Assembly (NCBI GenBank): GCA_910585465.1
Contig: CAJUEW010000031.1
Location: forward strand, 1-24,629
Length of the DNA: 24,629 nt
Origin: an uncultured Lachnospiraceae bacterium
Lineage (GTDB): Bacteria; Bacillota; Clostridia; Lachnospirales; Lachnospiraceae
Direction of reading: 5' to 3'
The notes beneath the pieces were generated by a model that saw only the letters and a program-made list of their open reading frames with translations, made no database searches and was not told the DNA's origin. Below are positions 6,838-15,503 of this stretch, piece after piece. The position numbers and the translations under genes are program-made. Within the stretch, counting starts at the first letter, position 1, and each line of letters begins with the position of its first letter.

Positions 6838-7647
6838 CTACTCGATTTTAATTTCTTCCCCATCCTCTACAATCAGTCGGTTCTCCACATCAAACTGTTC
6901 TGCCAGTTCCCGGTCAAACTGCCTTCCGGTAGTATTTGTGGTCATATGATAGGGAATGTTATGTTTAGCACCTACAAGGTCAGCACACTCTGCCGCTTCC
7001 TCCAGCCCCATGTTATATACCCCGTCACAACAGAAAAAAGCATAATCAATTTCCATTTCATTCATAAGAGACATCTGTTCTGTCTTTGAAGTATCTCCTG
7101 TCACATAAACGGACTTACTGTTGGAAAACGTCAGCACATAGCCTACACAGTCATTCACGTCATGGAGAGAATTATATCCTGCTTCAACAGCTTCAACTGT
7201 AACAAAGCCCAACTCAAAGGTCTGATGCACTCCGTCTTGTACTGCCTCTTTATATGTAATAATCTGACAGCCTTCATTCCGTTTTTCTACCTTATCTGTC
7301 TGGCTATGGTCAAAATGTGAATGTGTTACCAGTATCAAATCTGCTGGCAGTTCATAAGAGTCTCCCGCATATGGGTCAATATAAATCACTTTCCCTTCAT
7401 CTGTAACAATGCGAATACTTGCCTGTCCTTGATAAAGCAATGTTGCAGGTCCCGGTTCCGGTTTTTCTGTTTTTTCCACAGATATGTTCTCCTCTGTATA
7501 TTCCGGATTTTCTGTGAATGTATCCGGCTCCTGTCTGGACGCATTGCCGCTTTCCTTCTGCGGCAACTGCTCTGACCGGGAACATCCACTAAGAAAAAGT
7601 AGTGCCAACAGCCCTGTACCGATCAATGCTTCCCTCCATCTTTTCAT
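6838..7647 (-). CDS. lipoprotein metallo-beta-lactamase-fold hydrolase
   Basis: The 269-residue chain starts MKRWREALIG, has a hydrophobic core and the lipobox LSGC with lipid Cys22. A 45-residue polar, Glu/Pro-rich linker and then an UlaG-like MBL domain follow. The metal-binding motif HSHFDH is at residues 109-114; a later Asp is in YVTGDTSKT and His in IPYHMTT, so the zinc ligands look complete. It should be tethered to the outer face of the membrane. ATG 7647 has AAGGAG about 8 nt upstream and overlaps the stop of the upstream gene as ATGA; the longer in-frame extension to 7698 would hide the signal peptide. The substrate is unknown. Confidence 0.85.
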   Translation of the reverse strand: MKRWREALIGTGLLALLFLSGCSRSEQLPQKESGNASRQEPDTFTENPEYTEENISVEKTEKPEPGPATLLYQGQASIRIVTDEGKVIYIDPYAGDSYELPADLILVTHSHFDHSQTDKVEKRNEGCQIITYKEAVQDGVHQTFELGFVTVEAVEAGYNSLHDVNDCVGYVLTFSNSKSVYVTGDTSKTEQMSLMNEMEIDYAFFCCDGVYNMGLEEAAECADLVGAKHNIPYHMTTNTTGRQFDRELAEQFDVENRLIVEDGEEIKIE

Positions 7648-7973
7648 CCAACCAACTCCTTCTTTCTGCCATATGCAGACGGAATCAGCCGCCCACATGA
7701 CTGCATCATTGCCAGTTCCCTTATGAACCTTTTTACATCAATCCTACCCTGACAACAGGACGAACAGGCACCGCATTCAATACAATCCACCGGCTTTCCT
7801 GCAGACTGCATTTCATCTATTTTTTTCAAAATTTTTGTGTTGCCGTCCAGATAATCTTTATAAATTTTCAAACTTTCCATAATATCAATCTGTACCGGAC
7901 AGCTTTCGCTGCATTTGCCAAATGCCATACATGATACAGTCACACTTTTCCCATTGATAATGCTCTTATTCAT
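7644..7973 (-). CDS. stand-alone 4Fe-4S ferredoxin-like protein related to AKR C-terminal domains
   Basis: A 109-residue protein with two Cys clusters. The second, CIECGACSSCC, supplies C64, C67, C70 and C74 in a normal CxxCxxCxxxC arrangement. The first has C15, C21 and C25-Pro, but residue 18, where the second Cys of the motif should be, is Phe. One iron-sulfur cluster should thus be normal and the other 3-Cys or absent. The order Cys-cluster, helix with KIYKDYL, CIECG cluster resembles the C-terminal domain fused to clostridial AKRs. Here it is separate, while the AKR at 8366-9517 lacks it. It heads an operon under a shared dyad promoter. It probably transfers electrons (inference). Confidence 0.75.
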   Translation of the reverse strand: MNKSIINGKSVTVSCMAFGKCSESCPVQIDIMESLKIYKDYLDGNTKILKKIDEMQSAGKPVDCIECGACSSCCQGRIDVKRFIRELAMMQSCGRLIPSAYGRKKELVG

Positions 7974-8138
7974 TTCTTTCCACCATTTCTTTCCACAGCA
8001 CCTGCATGTTTTCTTTTACATATCTTTATCCTGCATTTTTATATTACCTGATGCATAGCTCGCTCCTGCTTTGGTTCAATCCATTTTAACAGGAAATTTT
8101 TACACATCAAAACAATCTTCCATTTCTATTCTGAATAT

Positions 8139-8167
8139 ATTGTATCTGGAAGAAGCTTAACCTTCCA
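8139..8167 (-). promoter_or_regulatory. predicted promoter of the ferredoxin/MBL/winged-helix operon
   Basis: TGGAAG (8162-8167) and TACAAT (8139-8144) are separated by 17 nt. The -35 is poor, as expected for an activated promoter. It lies exactly 24 nt downstream of the dyad at 8192-8224, the same offset as at the two other sites. The 5' leader would be about 160 nt. A second candidate within the leader is TTGATG with TAAAAT at 16 nt spacing. Confidence 0.5.
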
Positions 8168-8191
8168 CTCCATCCTGACAGGCTAAGCGGT

Positions 8192-8224
8192 TTATGCCAC
8201 ACCCTTTATAAAAGTGTGGCATAA
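8192..8224. promoter_or_regulatory. dyad operator, copy 1 (perfect)
   Basis: TTATGCCACAC (8192-8202) and GTGTGGCATAA (8214-8224) form a perfect 11-bp inverted repeat with an 11-nt spacer. The same motif with the same spacer length occurs at 10490-10522 and 18728-18760. It lies upstream of the 7973 gene and downstream of the AKR ending at 8366. Half-sites are 22 bp apart, two helical turns. Confidence 0.8.
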
Positions 8225-8288
8225 CAGAAACAGAGGCAGATACAAAATATCAGTATCCGCCCCCGCAACTGTAGATTCTACTCTGAAT

Positions 8289-8323
8289 ACAATGGAACCC
8301 TTGTACTTTACAGATTCCATTGT
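8289..8323. repeat. 9-bp inverted repeat downstream of AKR1
   Basis: ACAATGGAA and TTCCATTGT are separated by 17 nt, 43 nt beyond the stop of the AKR gene. There is no T-run, so it is a poor intrinsic terminator but could protect the 3' end of the mRNA. The rest of the 392-nt gap between 7974 and 8365 holds the promoter and operator listed separately and no gene. Confidence 0.4.
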
Positions 8324-8365
8324 TATGAATAACTGTTATATCAGGCGGATAAATCTCCGCAACTA

Positions 8366-9517
8366 TTACATCACAAATGCATGCTCCACAAGGAAATTCC
8401 ACGCCTCTTCCACCTGTCCTGTAATATCCTCTCCATGAAATATAACGGTCTCTTTTGGAAATTCCTGCTTGATATCCGTTACGCCACCCGCAAGCAGCTT
8501 ATTTGCCAGATAATTCATCTCCCCGGAAAACAACGGATTCGGCTGCACCATCGCAGAGTTATAAGTATCAAGGGTTGCCGCCACAGAGATACCGTGATAG
8601 ATTAAACTTTCATATTCCGAAAAGTCTCCAGTACCTTCCGGCCCTGTCGCTTTCTGCTCTTTTGCCATTGTCAGCAGCATTTCCTTATCGTTTTCTCCAA
8701 GCGGTACGAAATCTTTCAGGTTATTTACATTGTCCTGCACCTGCTCCAGTGTGGACATACCGGAAAGGACTGCAATCACATTTTCCATGCTGCCTGCAAA
8801 CCGCAGCGCCCATACTGCTGGTGACATTTCCGGTGCAACAGATCGGAGTTTCTTTTCAGCCGCCTCCGGTATCTGCGCCAGAACGCCTCCTTTCACCGGC
8901 TCCATGATGACCATTTCTTTCCCATGCTTACGGATTACTTCATAACACCTTCTGGACGCGATAAAATAGCTTTCCCAGTCAAAATAATTGATGATGATCT
9001 GGACAAACTCTACTTCCGGATGCTCCGTCAGAATCTGGTCAAGTATCTCCGGCGAATCGTGGAAGGAAAATCCAATGTGTCTGATCTTCCCTTCTTCTTT
9101 CCATTTCTGTGCGTGTTCAAACAAATGGCAGTTCTTGACGACACCGCCCTTTCCGTCCAGCCCGTTATAGAATTTTGTGTTCAGGATATGGAGAAGATAG
9201 TAATCCACATAGTCTGTGCCAAGGTTTTTAAGCTGCTGTGCAAAAATCTCCTCTACCTGGTCTTCTGTCTGTATGAGAAAGGTGGGAAGCTTCGTGGCAA
9301 TGGTAAACTTACTCCTCGGATACCGTTCCACTACGCTCTTTCTTAACGCCTCCTCGCTTTTACCATTGTGATAGGCATAACTTGTATCGAAATATGTGAA
9401 TCCGTTCCCCAGGAACTCATCCACCATCTGGTTCAGCTGTTCCAAGTCAATGTTCTCCTGCACCCCGTCAATGACTGGGAGCCTCATAAAGCCAAATCCC
9501 AATTTTCCCTGTGCCAT
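8366..9517 (-). CDS. aldo/keto reductase (AKR1), clostridial type without its iron-sulfur domain
   Basis: A 383-residue protein starting MAQGKLGFGFMRLP. The TIM-barrel holds the AKR tetrad: Asp44 and Tyr49 in FDTSYAY, Lys76 in ATKLP, His110 in YLLHIL. It should reduce carbonyls with NAD(P)H. In this subfamily a C-terminal pair of 4Fe-4S clusters normally follows the barrel. Here the last 80 residues (after EGTGDFSEYE) contain no Cys clusters, and a separate ferredoxin-like gene lies at 7644-7973. ATG 9517 is preferred because GGGGGA stands upstream. It follows AKR2 by 17 nt and shares its promoter. Confidence 0.85.
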   Translation of the reverse strand: MAQGKLGFGFMRLPVIDGVQENIDLEQLNQMVDEFLGNGFTYFDTSYAYHNGKSEEALRKSVVERYPRSKFTIATKLPTFLIQTEDQVEEIFAQQLKNLGTDYVDYYLLHILNTKFYNGLDGKGGVVKNCHLFEHAQKWKEEGKIRHIGFSFHDSPEILDQILTEHPEVEFVQIIINYFDWESYFIASRRCYEVIRKHGKEMVIMEPVKGGVLAQIPEAAEKKLRSVAPEMSPAVWALRFAGSMENVIAVLSGMSTLEQVQDNVNNLKDFVPLGENDKEMLLTMAKEQKATGPEGTGDFSEYESLIYHGISVAATLDTYNSAMVQPNPLFSGEMNYLANKLLAGGVTDIKQEFPKETVIFHGEDITGQVEEAWNFLVEHAFVM

Positions 9518-9534
9518 CTGTCCATCCCCCTTCT

Positions 9535-10389
9535 TTAGTCCTCCGGTGCCCATGCAGTAAACTGTGTCTCCTGCTGCTCAAGCGGAACCGTAAAGAACTT
9601 CACATTCTTATCCACTGCCCTGATCTGCTCCATTTCCTCTTCCGTCAATTCAAAGTCAAAGATGTCAAAATTATCTTTGATATGCTGCAGATTGGTAGAT
9701 TTCGGGAAGATAATCGTACCCTCCTGGATATGCCAGCGCAGGATGATCTGAACATTAGTCTTTCCATACTTTTCTGCCAGCTTTGCAAATACAGGTTCAT
9801 TTATCAGGTCTGCATCGCCATGTCCGATAGGATACCATGCCTCGATCACAGTTCCATAAGGAGCCAGCCTCTTTTTTAATTCGTTCTGCTGGAAATAGGG
9901 ATGACACTCTACCTGCAGCACTGCGGGCTTGATTGTTGCTGCCTCTCAGACCTTCTCCAAACGTTCTGACTCAAAATTACTGAGTCCGATAGTTTTTACT
10001 TTTCCCTGCGCAACCGCCTTTTCCATATCCCGCCATGCACCCATATAATCACCCACCTGCTGATGCAAAAGAAGCAGGTCAATATAACCGATATCCAGAC
10101 GCTCCAGCATCTTGTCAATGCCCTCCATCGTCCTGCCTTCCCCATATTCACTGGGCCACAATTTGGAAGTCACCCAGATCTCTTCACGGGGGATACCACT
10201 TTCACGGACAGCTTCGCCCACACTGCGCTCATTCTGGTATGCGTGGGCAGTGTCAATATGACGATATCCCATCTTCAGGGCCTCCAGGCACGCATTCTTT
10301 GTTGCATCTCCCGCAGGCACCATATACACACCCATACCAAACTGCGGGATTTTTGTTCCATTATTCAAAGTAATATAAGCCTGACTCAT
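9535..10389 (-). pseudogene. aldo/keto reductase (AKR2) with one in-frame TGA
   Basis: The frame from ATG 10389 (RBS GGAGG) encodes MSQAYITLNNGTKIP and the tetrad Asp46 and Tyr51 (IDTAHAY), Lys76 (SKLW), His109 (LLLLHQ). It meets a TGA at 9946-9948 after codon 147. Without any frame change it continues EAATIKPAVLQVECHP, the usual AKR sequence, to a normal C-terminus ending TAWAPED. So a single nonsense codon divides a normal-length 284-codon DkgA/YvgN-like reductase. No sign of a selenocysteine insertion element was noticed. It is either a recent pseudogene, a sequencing error or a readthrough case. It leads the operon with AKR1 and has the best promoter of the three. Confidence 0.8.
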
Positions 10390-10436
10390 CTCTTTTTCCT
10401 CCGATCATTATTTGGTAATATTTTTACCCTGTAAGT

Positions 10437-10465
10437 ATTATATTGAGATTGTTCCCCTTCCTCAA
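10437..10465 (-). promoter_or_regulatory. predicted promoter of the AKR2-AKR1 operon
   Basis: TTGAGG (10460-10465), 17 nt, and a consensus TATAAT (10437-10442). The predicted transcript start is about 40 nt before ATG 10389. The -35 lies 24 nt downstream of dyad copy 2. Confidence 0.75.
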
Positions 10466-10489
10466 CATCACTTCCGGCAAGGAAGGGGT

Positions 10490-10522
10490 TTATGCCACAC
10501 ACTTTGCAAAAATGTGGCACAT
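10490..10522. promoter_or_regulatory. dyad operator, copy 2
   Basis: TTATGCCACAC (10490-10500), an 11-nt spacer, and ATGTGGCACAT (10512-10522). The promoter-proximal arm is identical to copy 1; the distal arm differs at three of eleven positions. It lies between the lipoprotein-AKR gene and AKR2. Confidence 0.75.
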
Positions 10523-10585
10523 CATCCTTCTCCTTAACGATCCGGGACAATATATCTCTTTTTTAAAACCATCATCTCATAGGAA

Positions 10586-11664
10586 TCAATACCCGGCAAA
10601 CCGTTCATTGCGGTCAAGTCCGGTCATCTGCTCCATTTCTTCATCCGTCAGTTCAAAGTCAAATATCTCAAAGTTCTCCTGAATATGATCCTCATTACTT
10701 GAACCAGGAATCGCTATATTCCCCGCCTGCAGATGCCAGCGCAGGATAATCTGTGCCGAAGTCTTGCCATGAGCCTGCGCTATCTCGGAAATCACTTCAT
10801 CATTAAACAACGTCTGCGTGTTACCACGTCCGCCAAGGGGAAACCATGATTCCATAACCGTTCCATACTGCCGCAGGTGTTCCTTCATCTCCATGCTCTG
10901 ATGGTAAGGATGGGTTTCGTTCTGGAGCAGTGCAGGCGTGATGGATGTTGCGTTTACCAGCCGGTCAAAATCCTCCGGTGTATAATAATTGGAAAGGCCA
11001 ATGGACCGGAGCTTCCCTTCGCTGACTGCCTGCTCCATTGCCTGGTATGCCTCCACATCATTGCTGGGCTGGGAATGATGTAAGATCATCAGGTCAATGT
11101 AATCCAGTCCAAGCCTTTCAAGAGAAGCATCGATCGCCTCCGCGCCGTTATCAAAATCATCCGTCCACATCTTAGTGGTGACAAAGATTTCCTCTCTTGT
11201 CACAAATCCTTCCTCAATCGCCCTCTGAATGCCGCGTCCCACATCTGCTTCATTTCCATAAATCCTGGCAGTATCGATCAGGCGATATCCATCCCGCAGC
11301 GCCCAATATACAGAATTTTCTGCCTCGCCGCCGGACAGACGGAAAGTTCCTATTCCAAGAATCGGCATCTCATAACCACTGTTCAACATAACAGTTCCGT
11401 TTTCCAAATCGAACACCTGTCCCTCTGATATCCCGGATATCTCTTGTTGTTCACTGTCTGAATTCTCCTCTGCCATTTCTGTCTGGTCATTCTCCTGTGT
11501 TTTATTCCCAATATCTGTATCCGTACTGTCTGGCTGCCTGCCAGAGTTTCATTCTCCACAAGTTCATCCACACGATCTGTCTGTTCCTCCGTTGTACCAC
11601 ATGCAATCAGGAAGAAACACATTACAAGGGAAAGAATAAAAGCTATAATCTGTTTTGTTTTCAA
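10586..11664 (-). pseudogene. lipoprotein-anchored aldo/keto reductase (AKR3), frameshifted
   Basis: TTG 11664 behind AGGAGGGCG starts a lipoprotein signal, MKTKQIIAFILSLVMCFFLI with lipobox LIAC (lipid Cys22). After ELVENE the frame must shift by one base to continue into the linker and the 296-codon AKR frame. The natural point is GAAACT at 11547-11550, which would be in frame as GAAAACT. The AKR part has VMLNSGYEMPILGIG and the tetrad motifs IDTARIYGNE, TTKMW and LMILHH, ending ERFAGY. The intended product would be an outer-face tethered reductase. An internal start MAEENSD at 11476 could give a soluble AKR, but no strong RBS is evident for it. Sequencing error or slippage at the A-tract are alternatives. 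Confidence 0.75.
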
Positions 11665-11744
11665 CTAAATCGCCCTCCTTTATTTCTGCCAGCAATGAGC
11701 CAAGTGCCGTGCTTGCACGAGCATTTGGCGAATGCCGCAAGAGT

Positions 11745-11776
11745 CAAAAACCACGTTGCCTGCAACGGGGTTTTTG
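11745..11776 (-). terminator. intrinsic terminator after AKR4
   Basis: A 14-bp stem with one mismatch (CAAAAACC-A-CGTTG with CAACG-G-GGTTTTTG) and CCTG loop starts 2 nt past the stop of AKR4; the minus-strand 3' arm ends GGTTTTTG. Two smaller hairpins follow at 11721-11735 and around 11702-11718. Readthrough may still reach the lipoprotein-AKR gene, for which no clear promoter is visible. Confidence 0.6.
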
Positions 11777-11778
11777 GC

Positions 11779-12747
11779 TTAGCCACGTCCCATACCAACA
11801 ATATCCATATGTAACAGTGCTTCCTCAATCTCCTGCATTTCATCTGGTGACAGTTCCACATTGACCGCCTCAAAGTTCTCCTTTACCCGATCCTTTTTCG
11901 TTGTCTCCGGAATCGGAACCAGATACGGTTTCTTTGTAATCTCCCAGGCAAGGACGATCTGCGCCGGAGTCGCCTGCTTCCTTTCTGAAAACTCTGTAAT
12001 CAACTCCATGAGATCACGATTATGGTCAATCCCTTCTTTCTTAAACAGATTCATATTTGCCCGCCAGTCACCTTCCCGGTACTTTGTTCCGGCAGCATAA
12101 CGATTGCTGAGATACCCTTTTGCAAGAGGGCAGGCTGACACATAAGTAATTCCAAGTTCTTCACAGAGCAGGAAATAAGTTCCCTCATCCTGCCTTGCCA
12201 CAAAGGAATACATATTTTCGATTGCGGAAATGCTGCATACACTGTGCGCTCTTCGGATATATTCCTCCGGTGCAAAGGAAACGCCCCATGCCCGGATTTT
12301 CCCGGCTCTTATCAGCTCCGCCATTGTTTCCGCCACTTCTTCCGGCTCTGTTTTCGGATCAATGCGGTGCTGATAATATAGATCAATATAATCTGTTCCA
12401 AGCCTTATTAGGGATGCGTCTACCTGCTGCCGTATAGAATCACGGCTGCTGTTCAAGGCATCCTCATTCCCTGTAAAGAAAGATTCATCCACAATCCCAA
12501 ACTTCGTGGCGATCACCACCTCTTTACGGAAAGGCGCAGCTGCTTTGCCAAGATACCTTTCGTTTGCTTCTCCATATACTGGGGCAGTATCGAAAAAAGT
12601 ATATCCCACCTCATGGGCGTATCGCATAAGTGCTACCATATCCTCCTCTGCCTCCACCACCCCGTAGGCGTGAGTCTGTCCCATACAGCCGTATCCGATT
12701 GCTGTAATTTCGATCTCTGTCTGTCCAAGTTTTCTTGTTTTTTCCAT
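11779..12747 (-). CDS. aldo/keto reductase (AKR4), IolS/YajO-like
   Basis: A 322-residue AKR starting MEKTRKLGQTEIEITAIGYG. Tetrad motifs are FFDTAPVYGEAN, IATKFG and YYQHRID. The C-terminus has the NAD(P)-binding-type IPETTKKDRVKENFEA segment. The ATGAGGAGAAT upstream serves as the RBS (GAGGAG), so ATG 12747 is preferred to the in-frame ATG at 12762. It is the last gene of the long operon from AKR7, 26 nt after the MATE gene, and is followed directly by a terminator. Its substrate is unknown; the group is known for reducing aldehydes and keto sugars, but specificity cannot be read from sequence. Confidence 0.9.
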   Translation of the reverse strand: MEKTRKLGQTEIEITAIGYGCMGQTHAYGVVEAEEDMVALMRYAHEVGYTFFDTAPVYGEANERYLGKAAAPFRKEVVIATKFGIVDESFFTGNEDALNSSRDSIRQQVDASLIRLGTDYIDLYYQHRIDPKTEPEEVAETMAELIRAGKIRAWGVSFAPEEYIRRAHSVCSISAIENMYSFVARQDEGTYFLLCEELGITYVSACPLAKGYLSNRYAAGTKYREGDWRANMNLFKKEGIDHNRDLMELITEFSERKQATPAQIVLAWEITKKPYLVPIPETTKKDRVKENFEAVNVELSPDEMQEIEEALLHMDIVGMGRG

Positions 12748-12773
12748 TCTTATTCTCCTCATATTTTCATATT

Positions 12774-14156
12774 TTACATCTGCTCAGGCAGATGTAGGTT
12801 TATACAGGTATTCTGCGGTCTGCCAAAATCTGTTTTCGGTACAGCAAGGGAACCTCCCAGAAATTCCATAACCGGCGCTACCAGCATCAGCCCATACATG
12901 GGCCATAGAAAATCTGCAAACATCATCAGCGGCAGGTCAAAAATCCCTTTCCGGAAAAAGGACAGTATAAATGCCTGCTTTGCCCCGCCAATCCCCTGAA
13001 ACACGGCAATCAGCATAAATTCTATATTGATAAAAGGCAGCGCAAGGCATCTCATACGGGTAAAGGCCGCCCCATATTCTATGGTTGCCGCATCCGAAAT
13101 AAAAAACCTGACCAGCCACGGTGCAGACAGCTCCACCACCGCAAACATGATCACGGAGACGGCAAGCCCGGCTGCCAGTGAATAACGCACAGCGCTGTCC
13201 ATCCGTTTCCGGTTTCCGGAAGCATAATTGTAAGCAATCAGCGGAAGCACACCGGAGGACAGTCCCTGAACAATCTGGAATGGGATCATTTCAATCTTCT
13301 GCGCTATGCCAAGACCCGAAATGGCATGTTCCACATAGCCTGACATCAGACGCAGCATAACACTGTTGGAAATGGATGCCAGTACAATCTGCAATGCGGC
13401 AGGTGCGCCGACAGAAAACACTTCTGCCATATAGGAAAGTTTTACCCGCCGCGGCACCAGCGTAAGCTGTACCATGCTTTCTTTTCGGGTACGGATCATA
13501 TGCCCGAAAAGGTACAATACAGAAACCACGTTGGAAATACAGGTTGCAAGCGCCGCCCCCGCCACATTCATATGTAGCCCGAATATAAACAGCGGATCCA
13601 GAAACACATTAAGGACTCCACCCACCGATATTCCGATACTTGCCGTTCTCGCCTTGCCCTGAGCCCGGACGATATTGGCAAGAACCTGATTCAGTACCAT
13701 CAGGATTCCGCCGACTACAACCGTCCAGAACAGATACTGCTCTGCATATCCACGGGTTTCCCCTTCCGCTCCCAGAACAGATAATGCCTGTCTTCCAAAA
13801 CCAAATATCACAAGGGAGTAAAGCAGCGTGGCTATGACAGATGACCATATGACAAAAGTTCCTATCTTCCCGGCATTCTCTGCCTCTTCCCTTCCAAGCA
13901 GTCGGGAAATCATGCTTCCCCCGCCAATGCCAAACAGATTCCCAAAGCCTCCCAGAAGCAGAAAAAGCGGATAGGAAACCGTAACAGCCGCCACCTGCCG
14001 GGGATCTCCTGTTTGTCCGATAAACCATGTGTCAGCAAGATTGTAAATGAGTACGATCAGCTGGCTGATTACCGTGGGAACTGCCACCGCAAGGATTGCC
14101 TTTCGGACTGGCACCTTTTCAAATATATCCTTTTCACTCAGTTTAGCATCTGCCAT
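12774..14156 (-). CDS. MATE-family multidrug/metabolite exporter
   Basis: A 460-residue polytopic membrane protein with about 12 hydrophobic segments. The MATE pattern is clear: VPTVISQLIVLIYNLADTWF at the start, GGGSMISRLLGREE, the mid-repeat VGAPAALQIVLAS and GLSSGVLPLIAYNYASGNRK in the second half. It should use a Na+ or H+ gradient to export an organic compound. RBS AGGA lies in the end of AKR5, and the ATG is only 3 nt from that gene's stop, so the two are translationally linked. The last 20 residues (VPKTDFGRPQN) look unusual, but the length is normal. Its place among reductases suggests export of a reduced or toxic metabolite (inference). Confidence 0.95.
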   Translation of the reverse strand: MADAKLSEKDIFEKVPVRKAILAVAVPTVISQLIVLIYNLADTWFIGQTGDPRQVAAVTVSYPLFLLLGGFGNLFGIGGGSMISRLLGREEAENAGKIGTFVIWSSVIATLLYSLVIFGFGRQALSVLGAEGETRGYAEQYLFWTVVVGGILMVLNQVLANIVRAQGKARTASIGISVGGVLNVFLDPLFIFGLHMNVAGAALATCISNVVSVLYLFGHMIRTRKESMVQLTLVPRRVKLSYMAEVFSVGAPAALQIVLASISNSVMLRLMSGYVEHAISGLGIAQKIEMIPFQIVQGLSSGVLPLIAYNYASGNRKRMDSAVRYSLAAGLAVSVIMFAVVELSAPWLVRFFISDAATIEYGAAFTRMRCLALPFINIEFMLIAVFQGIGGAKQAFILSFFRKGIFDLPLMMFADFLWPMYGLMLVAPVMEFLGGSLAVPKTDFGRPQNTCINLHLPEQM

Positions 14157-14159
14157 GAT

Positions 14160-15014
14160 TTATTCCTGATGAAGCTTCACGCTATTGATCATTTTTGCAT
14201 ACTGCGGGTCCTCGTTAGCGCCAAACAAAGTCACGCCCTCATCCAGTGTGCTGATCTTTTCCATCTCTTCCTCTGTTAAAGAGAAATCGAAAATAGAAAT
14301 GTTCTGCTCCATCCGATCCTTATGGATAGATTTCGGGATTGTCACCACTCCCCGCTGATAATTCCAGCGCAGCACTACCTGTGCCGCACTTTTCCCATAT
14401 TTTTTCCCGATACTGGAAAGCATTTCATTGGTAAAAAGATTTTTCTGGCCTTCCGCAAAAGGTGCCCACGCTTCCGGCTGAATCTGATACTCTTCCATTA
14501 ATGCAAACGCCGCTTTCTGCTGGAAAAACGGGTGACATTCCACCTGATTGACTGCGGGAACTACTTTATTATTCATCACCAGATCCACCAGACGGTCACT
14601 GCCGAAATTGGATAATCCGATAGCCCGGATCTTTCCTGCCTCGTACAGTTCTTCCATAGCCCTCCATGCCCCATAGTAATCTCCAAACGGACGGTGAATC
14701 AGGTATAAGTCCAGATAATCCAACTGCAGATTGGAAAGAGAGGTTTCAAATGCCTTTTTCGTCTTTTCATAGCCTGCGTCCTGAACCCATAGTTTTGTGG
14801 TGATGAACAGCTCCTCCCTGGGAATCCCGCTGCGTTTGATTGCACGCCCTACTGCTTCCTCATTCCCATATACGGCTGCCGTATCAATCAGGCGATAGCC
14901 TGTCATCAGGGCATCATAAACTGCCTGCTCACAGATATCCGCATCTGCGATCTGAAAAACGCCAAAACCAAGCATGGGCATTTTTACACCGTTATTCAAA
15001 GTTACATATTCCAT
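14160..15014 (-). CDS. aldo/keto reductase (AKR5), DkgA/YvgN-like
   Basis: The 284 residues begin MEYVTLNNGVKMPMLGFG and carry LIDTAAVYGNE (Asp, Tyr), TTKLW (Lys) and LYLIHRP (His). The C-terminal IPKSIHKDRMEQN is the expected cofactor-binding loop. It resembles NADPH-dependent 2,5-diketogluconate/methylglyoxal-type reductases. GGAGG stands 9 nt upstream of ATG 15014. It is followed by MATE with a 3-nt gap and preceded by the frameshifted DUF4405 gene. All key residues are intact. Confidence 0.93.
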   Translation of the reverse strand: MEYVTLNNGVKMPMLGFGVFQIADADICEQAVYDALMTGYRLIDTAAVYGNEEAVGRAIKRSGIPREELFITTKLWVQDAGYEKTKKAFETSLSNLQLDYLDLYLIHRPFGDYYGAWRAMEELYEAGKIRAIGLSNFGSDRLVDLVMNNKVVPAVNQVECHPFFQQKAAFALMEEYQIQPEAWAPFAEGQKNLFTNEMLSSIGKKYGKSAAQVVLRWNYQRGVVTIPKSIHKDRMEQNISIFDFSLTEEEMEKISTLDEGVTLFGANEDPQYAKMINSVKLHQE

Positions 15015-15032
15015 TTTCTATATCCTCCAATC

Positions 15033-15497
15033 TTATTTTTTCTGCTCTGTCAGACACATACCAATTTCAGACAAAGTATTTTTTATTTTCTTCTTCGGTT
15101 CAGGCAGTTCATGCAAGCTGATACATAATGCCCTATTACTGCAAACAGGCACATCACCGAAAGATAATCCGCAAAAAACAGCGCCGCCGATTCCCCCTTT
15201 TATATCCCAGGGTGCATATCCTGACATAATCACACTGCTTACCGCCAGTAAGACCATCACAATCAGCAAGAGCATATTTACAGCTGTTCTTACTATACGG
15301 GGCGCCGTATAATGTCCTTTTATCATTGCCCGATACCAGCCTAAATTCAGCAGATGATGCACAAAGAACAAAAGGAACATTGCCATGCCAAGCCACTCGT
15401 GTATTTTTCCGCCGATAAGGGAATAGGCCATCAGGCATGGCATCAGGAGAATCATTGCAAAGTCCACATAAATCCGTATCTTTTGCTTTATCCTCAT
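15033..15497 (-). pseudogene. DUF4405-like membrane protein with a +1 frameshift
   Basis: The 154-codon frame begins with a basic N-terminus and hydrophobic spans around FAMILLMPCLMAYSL, GMAMFLLFFVHHLLNL and MLLLIVMVLLAVSSVIMSGY. It resembles the cytochrome-b-like DUF4405 group; HH in VHHLL could be a heme-type site. After KGGIGGAV the frame becomes polar and loses its last span. Removing one base from the A6 run at 15173-15178 restores a span reading ADYLSVMCLFAVIGHYVSAC and a basic end, with TAA at 15083-15085. The gene is therefore frameshifted. It starts 6 nt after the flavodoxin remnant, a plausible electron donor partner. Confidence 0.65.
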
Positions 15498-15503
15498 TGT
15501 CTT

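Noticed and set aside
8192..8224. Dyad as a simple transcription terminator of AKR1
   Set aside because: No T-run follows, and the same dyad with the same spacer and the same promoter offset occurs at two other upstream regions, which favours an operator.
9535..10389. TGA read as selenocysteine in AKR2
   Set aside because: I noticed no sign of a bacterial selenocysteine element, though I did not fold the sequence after the codon, and the surrounding sequence does not call for Cys; kept as nonsense.
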